Under the pieces are notes generated by a model. That model made no database searches, was not told the origin of the DNA, and was given only the letters and a program-made list of their open reading frames with translations. A DNA stretch of 64,000 nucleotides from Microcystis panniformis FACHB-1757 (GTDB lineage Bacteria > Cyanobacteriota > Cyanobacteriia > Cyanobacteriales > Microcystaceae): positions 5,022,001-5,086,000 of the forward strand of contig NZ_CP011339.1 of NCBI RefSeq assembly GCF_001264245.1, given 5' to 3'. A program made the position numbers and the translations under genes. Positions 44,168-52,659 of this stretch are shown piece by piece. How positions within the stretch are numbered: position 1 is the first letter of the stretch; every line of letters begins with the position of its first letter.

Positions 44168-45112
44168 ATGACCAGAGTAAATCCGAAGTTAATTATTCAT
44201 GGGGGAGCGAGTTCCCTAGAGGACAAAGGTGGTTTAGAATCAGTACGCGATTCTCTCCGGGGGATTGTTAAGAATATTTACAACCTCCTTGACAATGGTG
44301 CGAGTGCTGTGGAGGCGGTGACAAAAGGATGTATGTTACTGGAGGATGAACCGCGATTTAATGCCGGGACTGGTTCGGTGGTGCAATCGGACGGTCAGGT
44401 GCGAATGAGCGCAGCCTTGATGGATGGTCGTCACCAGCGTTTAAGCGGTGTCATTAACGTCTCGCGGGTACAGAATCCCATTAGCCTCGCTCAATTTCTC
44501 CAAAGTCAAGAGGATCGCATTCTCTCGGAAATTGGAGCTGCCGATTTGGCCAGAGAATTACAAATTCCCCTCTATGATCCCCTCACCGATTATCGGATTC
44601 AAGAATGGATGGAGGAAAGAAAGACGAATTTTAATCGCAAAATGGCCCGTTTATTCGCCGACTCCTCAGCGCAACGGGGAACTATCGGGGTGGTGGCTCT
44701 CGACCAGCAAGGAGACATCGCCGCCGGAACTTCTACCGGAGGTAAGGGACTAGAAAGAATCGGTCGCGTTAGTGACAGTGCCATGCCGGCCGGCAATTAT
44801 GCGAATCCATGGGCGGGCGTAAGTTGCACGGGAGTCGGGGAAGATATTATTGATGAGTGTTTAGCCGCTAAGGTGGTCATTCGCGTCAGCGATGGTTTTT
44901 CCCTCGCCGCTGCCGTGGAGAAATCGATGCACGAATCCCAAACTAATGGTCGGGATCTGGGCATGATTTCCCTTGATCGTCAGGGTAATATTGTTTGGGG
45001 GAAAACGGCGGAAATTCTCTTGGCTGCCTATCATGACGGTCAGGCGATCGGTGATACCCTAGAATGGCACGGTGAAAACGCGGGTTTAATCGGTCATGTC
45101 GCCGTCGGATAG
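44168..45112 (+). CDS. Isoaspartyl peptidase / L-asparaginase (Ntn hydrolase)
   Basis: 314 residues. Plant-type asparaginase and isoaspartyl dipeptidase family: the precursor self-cleaves before a Thr that becomes the nucleophile. Seen: KLIIHGGASSLEDKGGLESV, DEPRFNAGTGSVVQSDGQVR, the cleavage site QRGTIGVVALDQQGDIAAGTS (Thr after Gly), GRVSDSAMPAGNYANPW and SCTGVGEDIIDECLAAKV. Full length. Upstream lies a type A MITE; ftsW follows 70 bp downstream on the same strand. Confidence 0.92.
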   Translation: MTRVNPKLIIHGGASSLEDKGGLESVRDSLRGIVKNIYNLLDNGASAVEAVTKGCMLLEDEPRFNAGTGSVVQSDGQVRMSAALMDGRHQRLSGVINVSRVQNPISLAQFLQSQEDRILSEIGAADLARELQIPLYDPLTDYRIQEWMEERKTNFNRKMARLFADSSAQRGTIGVVALDQQGDIAAGTSTGGKGLERIGRVSDSAMPAGNYANPWAGVSCTGVGEDIIDECLAAKVVIRVSDGFSLAAAVEKSMHESQTNGRDLGMISLDRQGNIVWGKTAEILLAAYHDGQAIGDTLEWHGENAGLIGHVAVG

Positions 45113-45182
45113 TGGAACAAACTGCGATCGAGCCTAGTCTTTTCGGTTAATCTGTACAAGATACTTCTTCTCGAAAATCTCC

Positions 45183-46373
45183 GTGTGGCAATACATTATT
45201 CCTATTTTTGACCCCGATGTGAAAAACTGGTCAGCCGAAGCGCGATTATTGCGCTCGATGACTTTCTTGTGGCTGTTAGTGGGGTTAGTCGTGCTTTTTT
45301 CGGCTTCCTACGCTCTGGCTGACAGTCGCTTTGATAACGGACTATACTATTTTATCCGCCAATTAATCTGGCTTTGGATTGGCTTAATTGGCTTTAATTT
45401 CCTGGTGCGATTGCCGATCGAGAATCTGCTCAAAATCGCACCCTGGATGATTTTATTAGTTTTAGGATTAATTTTGATCACTCTCATCCCTGGTTTGGGA
45501 GCGAATATCAACGGAGCCACCCGTTGGATTAAAATCGGGCCGATTCTCTTGCAACCGTCGGAATTTATGAAACCGTTTCTCGTCCTGCAAGGGGCGGCGG
45601 TTTTCGGTGGTTGGCCGCGTTTAAATGTCAATCAACGGTTAACTTGGATCGCTATTTTCGGGCTAATTCTAGCGGGCATCCTCTTACAACCTAACTTGAG
45701 TACCACTGCTCTGTGTGGTATAACTCTCTGGCTGATCGCTCTTGCCTCTGGTCTGCCTTTATCCTACATGACCAGCAGCGCTTTACTGGGTGTAACTATG
45801 GCCGTGGTTAGTGTTACTTTCCGCGAATACCAGAGAAAACGGATTTTATCTTTCTTAGACCCCTGGCAGGATCCCCGGGGTGATGGTTATCAATTGGTGC
45901 AGAGTTTACTGGCGATCGGTTCTGGCGGAACCACCGGCAGCGGTTACGGTTTATCCCAACAAAAATTATTTTATCTACCCTTCCCGGATACGGATTTTAT
46001 TTTCGCTGTCTTTGGTGAGGAATTTGGTTTTATTGGCGGTATTTTACTGTTAATCATGCTATTTCTCTACGCCACTCTCGCCCTGATCGTGGCGGTTAAA
46101 TGTCGTCATCGCATCAAAAAATTAGTGGCGATCGGGGCGATGGTAATTTTGATCGGTCAATCCCTGTTAAATATCGGTGTGGCCACTGGTTCTTTACCCA
46201 CTACCGGCTTACCTTTCCCCCTCTTTAGTTATGGCGGCAGTTCCAGTTTAGCCAGTCTCTTTTTAGCAGCCCTCTTAATCCGGGTGGCTAGGGAAGAAAA
46301 TGACAGCCTAGAGCGCCAGACTTGGCAGAAGGGTGCGGGGAGCAGGGAGAAAAAGCTGATGGCTGACGGCTAA
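45183..46373 (+). CDS. ftsW: SEDS-family cell-division protein FtsW
   Basis: 396 residues from GTG 45183. A septal peptidoglycan polymerase of the SEDS family with about ten membrane helices. Motifs: LFSASYALADSRFDNGLYYF, NGATRWIKIGPILLQPSEFM, QLVQSLLAIGSGGTTGSGYG, FIFAVFGEEFGFIGGILLL and TGSLPTTGLPFPLFSYGGSS. The length and the order of motifs are typical; FtsW rather than RodA is chosen because of the cyanobacterial pattern, but RodA is not excluded. The last ~17 residues (QKGAGSREKKLMADG) are unlike the family and are probably read from a repeat. Confidence 0.85.
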   Translation: MWQYIIPIFDPDVKNWSAEARLLRSMTFLWLLVGLVVLFSASYALADSRFDNGLYYFIRQLIWLWIGLIGFNFLVRLPIENLLKIAPWMILLVLGLILITLIPGLGANINGATRWIKIGPILLQPSEFMKPFLVLQGAAVFGGWPRLNVNQRLTWIAIFGLILAGILLQPNLSTTALCGITLWLIALASGLPLSYMTSSALLGVTMAVVSVTFREYQRKRILSFLDPWQDPRGDGYQLVQSLLAIGSGGTTGSGYGLSQQKLFYLPFPDTDFIFAVFGEEFGFIGGILLLIMLFLYATLALIVAVKCRHRIKKLVAIGAMVILIGQSLLNIGVATGSLPTTGLPFPLFSYGGSSSLASLFLAALLIRVAREENDSLERQTWQKGAGSREKKLMADG

Positions 46374-46515
46374 AAAGCTCAATACTATCTCCTGACTTGA
46401 AAGAGGATGTGGGGTGTGGGGTGTGGGGTGTAGGAAGGAAACCTCTTTCATCTGTGGGGGTGAAAATTTTTTCATCGGGACTGACTTCTCACCCAATTCC
46501 CTGGCCAAACCCTAG

Positions 46516-46758
46516 AAATCATCGAAAATTTTGGGTCTGAAACCCCGTCGTTCTACGACGGCTTTACTGTTAAATATTATCACATTTACGAAATATATGC
46601 TAAAATGTGAGACATGGAAAAGCTATCGCTACCGATTTTACCCCACACCCGAACAAGAGTCGCTATTGCGGCGCACTTTGGGCTGTGTAAGATTGGTTGA
46701 CAATAAAGCTCTCCATCTCAGAACACAAACATGGTACGAGAGACAAGAAAGAGCAGGG
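46516..46758 (+). pseudogene. IS605 left end with tnpB N-terminal fragment
   Basis: After TCAT the left-end sequence CGAAAATTTTGGGTCTG and hairpin CCCCGTCGTTCTACGACGG are followed by a TnpB N-terminus (from ATG 46597): YRYRFYPTPEQESLLRRTLG and CVRLVDNKALHLRTQTWYER. It ends abruptly at GCAGGG, where the ISAs1 fragment starts. A tnpB C-terminal half next to the same ISAs1 end lies at 22166-22982. Confidence 0.8.
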
Positions 46759-47461
46759 TAATCGCGCGTTGACCGAGCCCTTGAATTCCGAGAAGTTAGT
46801 CTAAATTTTGGCGTTTGTTCCGATTCTATCCGAGTAATTTTCCGAAATTTAGGGGGTTTCTAATCCTCGAAAACCGATGAACTCAGAAGGAACTTTATCT
46901 ACTGGGTTCTTTCATTCCAGACTGGATTGGTCGCAACGCGCTCGCTGCGCGAGAACGCTCACAAGTCTAATTGACACCTCCTTTTTCAGTCAACCGCACT
47001 GGCCTCCAAGATTTTTACCATGAAATTATCATCCATGCTCGCCCTATAACGTTTCATTTTCAGACTCATTTTCGAGGGCTCCTGCTTCAACAAATTCACA
47101 CTTAAACGGCGCAACAGACCTAGGTTTTCCGCTCCATGCCCCAGACGAACCCGACTGGCATCTTCATTAAAGGTAACATCGAGTACCCAATGGAGACTAT
47201 TTTCAATACTCCAATGTCCGCGAATCACCTCGGCGTGTTTTTGGGCATCCGCTGCTAAACTACTGATGAAGAAGCGAATTTCTGTAGTAGTTTTATTCCA
47301 TAATTGGCGGACACTGCGAACCATGACTACGGTGGTTAGGCCAGGCCACAGACTCTGCCGATGCAGGGGCGGTAATTGGGACACCGGCACCACCCAAATT
47401 TGACGGGTTTCGATCCGGTGATGCCCCGACTCCACCTTTTCGTGGTAGCTGTATTCAATCC
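46757..47461 (-). pseudogene. ISAs1-type element, 3' fragment
   Basis: Near-identical to 22983-23687. It contains the C-terminal ~150 codons of the transposase (47435-46986; HWSIENSLHWVLDVTFNEDA with the catalytic Glu) and the 3' non-coding end. It is cut at 47461 by the IS1 element. Its N-terminal half is absent. Confidence 0.9.
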
Positions 47462-48218
47462 GGCGTTGCTGAATTAAGCTATGAATCAGTAAGGAATAGG
47501 CACTTCTTGAAACTTCAGATAATGAATTAATAAACGAATAGAGTATCCTAACATTTCTGTAGACTTAGAATAGCAGAGTGTTTTGCGATGCAATCGGGCT
47601 AGATAATGTCTTAAACGTGTGTTCTCACCCTCTACTCTGGTCATATAAGTCTTACTAATTATATGGTCGCCCTCTGCTATAAAACATGGATAAACTGACC
47701 ATCCATCACTCACATAAAAATAGCATCCCCAAGACTTAACTAATTCCCATAATGGGCGAAACGTTTCGCTACTATGATCTCCGATTACCCAACCTAAAAT
47801 TCCTTTTTTAAAGTGGTCAACGGCTGTCCACACCCAGATTTTGTTTTTTTTGAGCCAACAAAGGTTTCCAATTCATCCAGTTCCCCTACTTCAGGAATTG
47901 TTTCTGGGTCATAGGCGACTGGCAATAATTCTCCCACAGATTTTACCCAATTAATTACGGTCGTATGATGAACTCCCTTTAGCCTTTCTATTCCTCTAAA
48001 TCCCATCCCATTAACATAGGCAGTTAGGCATTCTCGCTTCGTTTTTTCGTCATAGCCTTTCTGTTTTTCATAGTTATCAATAAATTGACGGCCACAGGTT
48101 ACACAAATATGATTTTGTTTACCTTGTTTATTGATGCCATTTTTACGGATATGGGTAGATTTACATTCAGGGCATTGCATTTTGATTTCCTCCATTCATA
48201 TCTCTATTATGCAACGCC
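47462..48218 (-). mobile_element. IS1-family element (757 bp)
   Basis: Ends GGCGTTGC (47462) and GCAACGCC (48218). The left side cuts an ISAs1 transposase and the right side cuts a Uma2 gene. No matching duplication was found, suggesting a rearrangement at this site. Confidence 0.85.
47486..48195 (-). CDS. IS1-family transposase, two frames joined by -1 frameshifting
   Basis: InsA-like frame 48195-47794: CPECKSTHIRKNGINKQGKQ, CVTCGRQFIDNY (zinc ribbon) and GFRGIERLKGVHHTTVINWV. InsB-like frame 47833-47486: WVWTAVDHFKKGILGWVIGD (first Asp), YFYVSDGWSVYPCF (second Asp) and TRVEGENTRLRHYLARLHRK (Glu). The frames overlap at a run of eight A residues on the coding strand (47851-47844); slipping back one base there gives ELETFVGSKKNKIWVW, the expected sequence. 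This is the classic IS1 frameshift arrangement, so the element looks functional. Confidence 0.9.
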
Positions 48219-48503
48219 AGGTATCCAAGCAGCATCGGGAGAGCGATCGGCCCCATTCGGGAGTTTAAATCCTGTGGAGGAATCAAAAGCGATACCCGTA
48301 CCATTGTTATCTGACCAATTAAATAATTGTTGGGTGATTCTACCGTTACTATTGCCCGTTTTTCCCCCCGTCGGTGGCATAATAATTAAATCTCCTTTCG
48401 CGTTGCGTTCCAAACGTAAATCTCGGTTATCCTGACACAGTTGAAAGAATTGTTCATCGCTGAGTTGCCAAGATTCAAATTTAATTTCTACTACTGTCAT
48501 CAT
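48219..48503 (-). pseudogene. Uma2 nuclease, N-terminal half cut by IS1
   Basis: Starts at ATG 48503 or 48500; reads QLSDEQFFQLCQDNRDLRLE and NAKGDLIIMPPTGGKTG, then FDSSTGFKLPNGADRSPDAA (the catalytic-type Asp) and stops being Uma2-like at the IS1 border. The C-terminal half is missing here; a C-terminal half without N-terminus is at 25940-26214. Confidence 0.85.
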
Positions 48504-48535
48504 AGATTCTCTTTTATATTTATAGGATTATATAA

Positions 48536-49105
48536 TTACCAAATATTATCAAGTTCTAAGACAAATTGAGATAAAATATTTTCCCCCGATAAACTCTCTG
48601 GATTAGTTAAAATTTCTACTGCCTGTCCTTGACGATAAATTTCTACTTCTCTAGTTTTTCTATTGATTAACCAACCTAAACGAGTCCCGTTATCTAAATA
48701 TTCCTGCATTTTTTTCCTAGCAGTTTCTAGGCTATCACTAGGAGACATTAATTCAATGACAAAATCGGGAGATAGAGGTAAAAATCTTTCCTTTTGTTGT
48801 GGGGTTAAAGCTTGCCATTTTTCTAAAGGTATCCAAGCAGCATCGGGAGAGCGATCGGCCCCGTTAGGTAGTTTAAATCCTCCAGAAGAATCAAAAACCA
48901 CACCTAATTTATTTAGGTTATTCCATAACCATAATTGGGCAGTGATTCCAGCGTTAGAATTGCTGGTTTCTCCTCCAGTCGGTGGCATAATAATTAAATC
49001 TCCTTTCGCGTTGCGTTCCAAACGTAAATCTCGGTTATCCTGACAAAGTTGAAAAAACTGTTCATCGTTGAGTTGAAACGAGTTAAATTTAACTTCTACT
49101 GTCAT
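48536..49105 (-). CDS. Uma2 family endonuclease (DUF820)
   Basis: About 189 residues from ATG 49105 (TTG 49117 is also in frame). Complete Uma2: QLNDEQFFQLCQDNRDLRLE, NAKGDLIIMPPTGGETSNS, FDSSGGFKLPNGADRSPDAA (Asp), LSPDFVIELMSPSDSLETAR and LDNGTRLGWLINRKTREVEI. Its neighbour upstream in transcription order is accC; a truncated paralogue follows at 48219-48503. It is the best intact reference for the fragments in this window. Confidence 0.88.
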   Translation of the reverse strand: MTVEVKFNSFQLNDEQFFQLCQDNRDLRLERNAKGDLIIMPPTGGETSNSNAGITAQLWLWNNLNKLGVVFDSSGGFKLPNGADRSPDAAWIPLEKWQALTPQQKERFLPLSPDFVIELMSPSDSLETARKKMQEYLDNGTRLGWLINRKTREVEIYRQGQAVEILTNPESLSGENILSQFVLELDNIW

Positions 49106-49322
49106 TATTATCCCCAACCTACTCTCGTCTAAAATTCATGGTAACGCCCTAGTAGGGAGGCACAATTATTTGTAGGATGGGTTAGCGGTAGCGTAACATG
49201 AGCGGGGGTTGGGTTTCATGCTTCAACCCAACCTACGTTCATCTTATATTTAATTCCACCCACCCACTTACTGTCATTATTATCCCCAACCTACTCTCGT
49301 CTAAAATTTATGGTAACGCGCT
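49102..49322. repeat. Direct repeat and hairpin between Uma2 and accC
   Basis: GTCATTATTATCCCCAACCT and TACTCTCGTCTAAAATT occur at about 49102-49147 and again at 49273-49322, suggesting the leader of a lost Uma2 paralogue. Between them, GGTTGGGTT-TCATGCTTC-AACCCAACC (49207-49233) forms a hairpin of a type common in Microcystis-like intergenic repeats. Confidence 0.6.
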
Positions 49323-50667
49323 AGGGCAAGAGATGTTCCTGGATGAAATTAGTGTAAACATCTCCAGCTAAAAAGGCGGGAGTTTCCAGTATTTTACGAT
49401 GGAAATCAATAGTCGTCGGTACTCCCGTGATCGCACATTCCCGTAGGGCGCGTTTCATGCGTTTAATGGCAGTTTCGCGATTTTCTCCCCAGACAATTAA
49501 CTTACCGATTAGGGAATCGTAATAGGGGGGGATTTCGTAATCGGTGTAAACGTGGGAATCCATGCGGACACCAGGGCCACCGGGGGGCAGATAACCGCTA
49601 ATTTTGCCGGGGTGAGGACGAAAATTGTGATCGGGATCCTCGGCATTAATGCGACACTCGATCGAATGCCCTCTAAATATCACCTGATCTTGCTTAATTT
49701 GCAGTTTTTCGCCCTGTGCCACCCGAATTTGTTCTCGGATCAGGTCCATCCCCGTGATCATCTCCGTGACCGGGTGTTCCACCTGAATACGGGTGTTCAT
49801 TTCCATGAAGTAAAAATTACCGTGTTTATCGACTAAAAATTCCACGGTTCCCACCCCGACGTAATTAATCGATTTAGCGGCTTTAACGGCGGCATTACCC
49901 ATTTTTGAGCGTAAATGGGGCGTTAAGAAGGGGCTAGGTGCCTCTTCTAGCAGTTTTTGGTGTCGTCGCTGAATCGAACAGTCTCTTTCTCCTAAATGGA
50001 TTACGTTACCGTGACTATCGGCCAAAATCTGAAACTCGATATGTCGGGGACATTCGATAAATTTTTCTAGATATACTCCCGAATTGCCAAAAGCCGCTTC
50101 TGCTTCGCCTTGGGCGGCTTTTAACATATCACCTAGTTCATCTGCACTCTTGACAAGACGCATCCCACGCCCTCCACCGCCAGCAGTGGCTTTAATCAGG
50201 ACAGGATAACCGATGTCATCAGCGATACGCTTTGCTTCCGCTTCCGAGGTAATTAAACCACCACTGCCGGGGATAGTGGCAACTCCCGCTTTTTGCATGG
50301 TTTTTTTAGCGGTAGATTTATCGCCCATAGCCAGAATAGCACTGGGAGACGGACCGATAAAAGTTAACTGATGATCGGCACAAATTTCGGCAAAGCGGGC
50401 GTTTTCTGCCAAAAAACCGTAACCAGGATGGATGGCCGTGGCGTTGCGTGTTAGGGCAGCCGAGATGATATTAGGGATGTTTAAGTAACTTTTGCTGCTC
50501 GGAGGCGGACCAATACAAACACTCTCATCGGCCAATTGAACATGAAGGGCATGGCGATCGATGGTAGAGTGGACGGCAACGGTTCTAATGCCCAATTCTT
50601 CGCAACTATGAAGGATTCTTAAGGCGATTTCCCCGCGATTGGCGATTAATATCTTGGCAAACTGCAT
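49321..50667 (-). CDS. accC: Acetyl-CoA carboxylase, biotin carboxylase subunit
   Basis: 448 residues. It carboxylates the biotin on BCCP using ATP and bicarbonate, the first step of fatty-acid synthesis. Motifs: KILIANRGEIALRILHSCEE, AIHPGYGFLAENARFAE, KATAGGGGRGMRLV (ATP-grasp glycine loop), FMEMNTRIQVEHPVTEMITG (catalytic Glu/Arg/Asn) and ECRINAEDPDHNFRPHPGKI. Full length. As usual in cyanobacteria it is not next to accB. Confidence 0.97.
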   Translation of the reverse strand: MQFAKILIANRGEIALRILHSCEELGIRTVAVHSTIDRHALHVQLADESVCIGPPPSSKSYLNIPNIISAALTRNATAIHPGYGFLAENARFAEICADHQLTFIGPSPSAILAMGDKSTAKKTMQKAGVATIPGSGGLITSEAEAKRIADDIGYPVLIKATAGGGGRGMRLVKSADELGDMLKAAQGEAEAAFGNSGVYLEKFIECPRHIEFQILADSHGNVIHLGERDCSIQRRHQKLLEEAPSPFLTPHLRSKMGNAAVKAAKSINYVGVGTVEFLVDKHGNFYFMEMNTRIQVEHPVTEMITGMDLIREQIRVAQGEKLQIKQDQVIFRGHSIECRINAEDPDHNFRPHPGKISGYLPPGGPGVRMDSHVYTDYEIPPYYDSLIGKLIVWGENRETAIKRMKRALRECAITGVPTTIDFHRKILETPAFLAGDVYTNFIQEHLLP

Positions 50668-50743
50668 TGGACGACCACGAGATCAGGCTGGTGTGATAGG
50701 CGACTATTTAGTAGAATATCTGGTTTTGTTACCTTGGGGAAAT

Positions 50744-50912
50744 CGGGGAGTGGGAAGTGGGGGGATGGGGAAGTGGGGAAGTGGGGAAGTGGGGAAGTGG
50801 GGAAGTGGGGAAGTGGGGAAGTGGGGAAGTGGGGAAGCTGTCTCATCACCCTATCACCCCAAAACCCTATCACCCCAAAACCCTATCACCCCAAAACCCT
50901 ATCACCCTATTT
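50744..50912. repeat. Two simple-sequence tracts
   Basis: Nine or so tandem copies of GGGGAAGTG (about 50760-50840) followed by three and a half copies of a 16-bp unit CACCCCAAAACCCTAT (about 50846-50912). No gene is supported in 50690-50920. Confidence 0.8.
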
Positions 50913-50923
50913 CCTGCCTCCTG

Positions 50924-51275
50924 TTGACATCCTCGCCGCCCTAAAAGTGCGGCGATTCCTAAACCTCACGATTTAAGTTTCTGCTTCCACCACCGTCGCA
51001 TACCACAGTTAAAAACCATGTACTGTCTTACACAGAGTCCACAGACTTTCGCCCCATTTCAGAAGCCCGATTCCCTGTGTCCCACGGTACGTTGACCGCC
51101 TATAGCTTCTTGTACTTGTTGCGCGCGACTTTTTACCCGGCCAAGCTTTTCTGGTCGGAACCCCCTAAGCCGAGTTTTCAAGGTGCTGCGCCGTCCACTT
51201 GGTTTTCGAGACTGGCCTTTTAATTCTAACGTAAAGCCAACCTAGAACGGCGGGGTTTCAGACCCAAAATTTCCG
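50924..51275 (-). mobile_element. tnpB-less IS200/IS605-derived element, copy 2 (~352 bp)
   Basis: Inverse copy of 21203-21555, almost identical inside. The left end (minus strand) follows TCAT (51279-51276) and the right end is GAGGATGTCAA, ending at 50924. One small change in the left hairpin (CTAGGTTGGC). It lies just upstream of the HisD-like gene. Confidence 0.85.
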
Positions 51276-51397
51276 ATGACCGACGGCTAAAATAACTGAC
51301 TTCGTCTCCCTCCCCGGTCAAGATTGAAAGCGATAAGCTAGAGTGTGAGAAGTGAAAACCTTTTAATCTCGTTTCGCCCCTAGAGGATAATAGCTCG

Positions 51398-52654
51398 ATG
51401 TTGCGAATTATCACAGAGCCATGGTCAGCCAGAACGGAACTGAGACGAATTCGGGAACGGTTCGACGATCCGGAAATTCGGGAAAAAGAATCGCTTGTCC
51501 GAGAGATTGTCGATCAGGTGCGACTTTCTGGCGATCGCTCGTTGGTGGATTACACACAAAAATTCTACCAACAGTCCCTTAATCTACAACAACTTAAGGT
51601 GAGTGGCTCGGAACTCGATGCTGCTTATCAACAGGTGTCGCAGGATTTATTAAATGCGATCGCTGTTGCCTGTGCAAAAATGGAGGCTTTTCACCGTCAG
51701 CGTCTTCCCAAAGCTTGGGTGCAGTTTCCTGAAGATGGTACGGTTCGGGGGAAACGCTATCAACCGGTTAACAGTGTGGGAATTGTCGTTCCTGATGGTA
51801 AACGAGCCTATCTCAGTTTATTGCTCCAACAGGCGATTCCTGCCAAAATAGCGGGGGTTAAACGGATTGTCATGGTATCTCCTGCTGATGAGGATTTACG
51901 CATCCATCCGGCGATTTTAGTGGCAGCCCAATCGGTGGGTATTAGTGAAATTTATCGGGTGGCTGGACCACAAGCGATCGCTGCTTTAGCCTACGGCACA
52001 AAAACGATCGCTCCTGTGGAGATGATTGCTGGAATAGGTGATTTTTATACTAATTTGGCTAAAAAACTGGTTTCTGACCATGTAAAAATCGATTATCTCT
52101 CTATTACTTCTGATTTGGTTATTATTGCCGATAATCAGGCTAATCCCAGACAGTTGGCCCTAGATCTATTAGCGCAAGCGGAACAGTATTCCCTAGCGGC
52201 TGCGATTTTATTGACGACGGATAAGGCTTTAGCTTTAATAGTACAGGAAGAAGTACAAAAACAGTTACAGATACATCCCCAGAGATTGTTAACGGAAAAA
52301 GCGATCGCTCATTATGGTTTAATCGTGGTGGTGGAGTCATTGGAAAAAGCGATCGAATTATCGAATCTTTTTGCTCCCACCCATTTATCCTTAATGATCG
52401 ATGAACCTTGGGAAAAGCTATCTTCTGTGAGACAATCGGGAACTATTCTCCTCGGTTCTACTACTCCAAAAGCGGTGGCTGATTATTTGGGTTGTCCCGT
52501 GGGAGTGGAAACTTTTCTCGATTCCGCTACTTTGATCGAATATCCTGCCGATTCTTTCGCCTCCATAGCCCATAATCTACAAATATTAGCCCAAGCGGAG
52601 GGCTTTACGGCAACGGATGCGGGTATAGAATCCCGAGGCCAGGACAAGAACTAG
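51398..52654 (+). CDS. HisD-like protein lacking catalytic and zinc residues
   Basis: 418 residues, clearly of the histidinol dehydrogenase fold: VNSVGIVVPDGKRAYLSLLL, GISEIYRVAGPQAIAALAYG and LAQAEQYSLAAAILLT. Compared with the family pattern, the Zn His after QAE is Gln (Q263), the Glu of APEHL is Thr (FAPTHL, T328), the GPNHxLPT segment is deleted after ADYLG, and the C-terminal Zn His (LTAH) is Thr (T406). The GPGN loop reads GIGD. It is therefore unlikely to oxidise histidinol; role unknown. The start is ATG 51398 after AGAGGATA. Full-length frame, not a decayed gene. Confidence 0.82.
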   Translation: MLRIITEPWSARTELRRIRERFDDPEIREKESLVREIVDQVRLSGDRSLVDYTQKFYQQSLNLQQLKVSGSELDAAYQQVSQDLLNAIAVACAKMEAFHRQRLPKAWVQFPEDGTVRGKRYQPVNSVGIVVPDGKRAYLSLLLQQAIPAKIAGVKRIVMVSPADEDLRIHPAILVAAQSVGISEIYRVAGPQAIAALAYGTKTIAPVEMIAGIGDFYTNLAKKLVSDHVKIDYLSITSDLVIIADNQANPRQLALDLLAQAEQYSLAAAILLTTDKALALIVQEEVQKQLQIHPQRLLTEKAIAHYGLIVVVESLEKAIELSNLFAPTHLSLMIDEPWEKLSSVRQSGTILLGSTTPKAVADYLGCPVGVETFLDSATLIEYPADSFASIAHNLQILAQAEGFTATDAGIESRGQDKN

Positions 52655-52659
52655 AAAAA

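Noticed and set aside
46531..46596. N-terminal extension of the TnpB fragment
   Set aside because: This stretch is the IS605 left-end hairpin region, not protein-coding.
50744..50912. CRISPR-like array or coding repeat
   Set aside because: Simple 9-bp and 16-bp tandem repeats without spacers; frames over it carry only low-complexity peptides.
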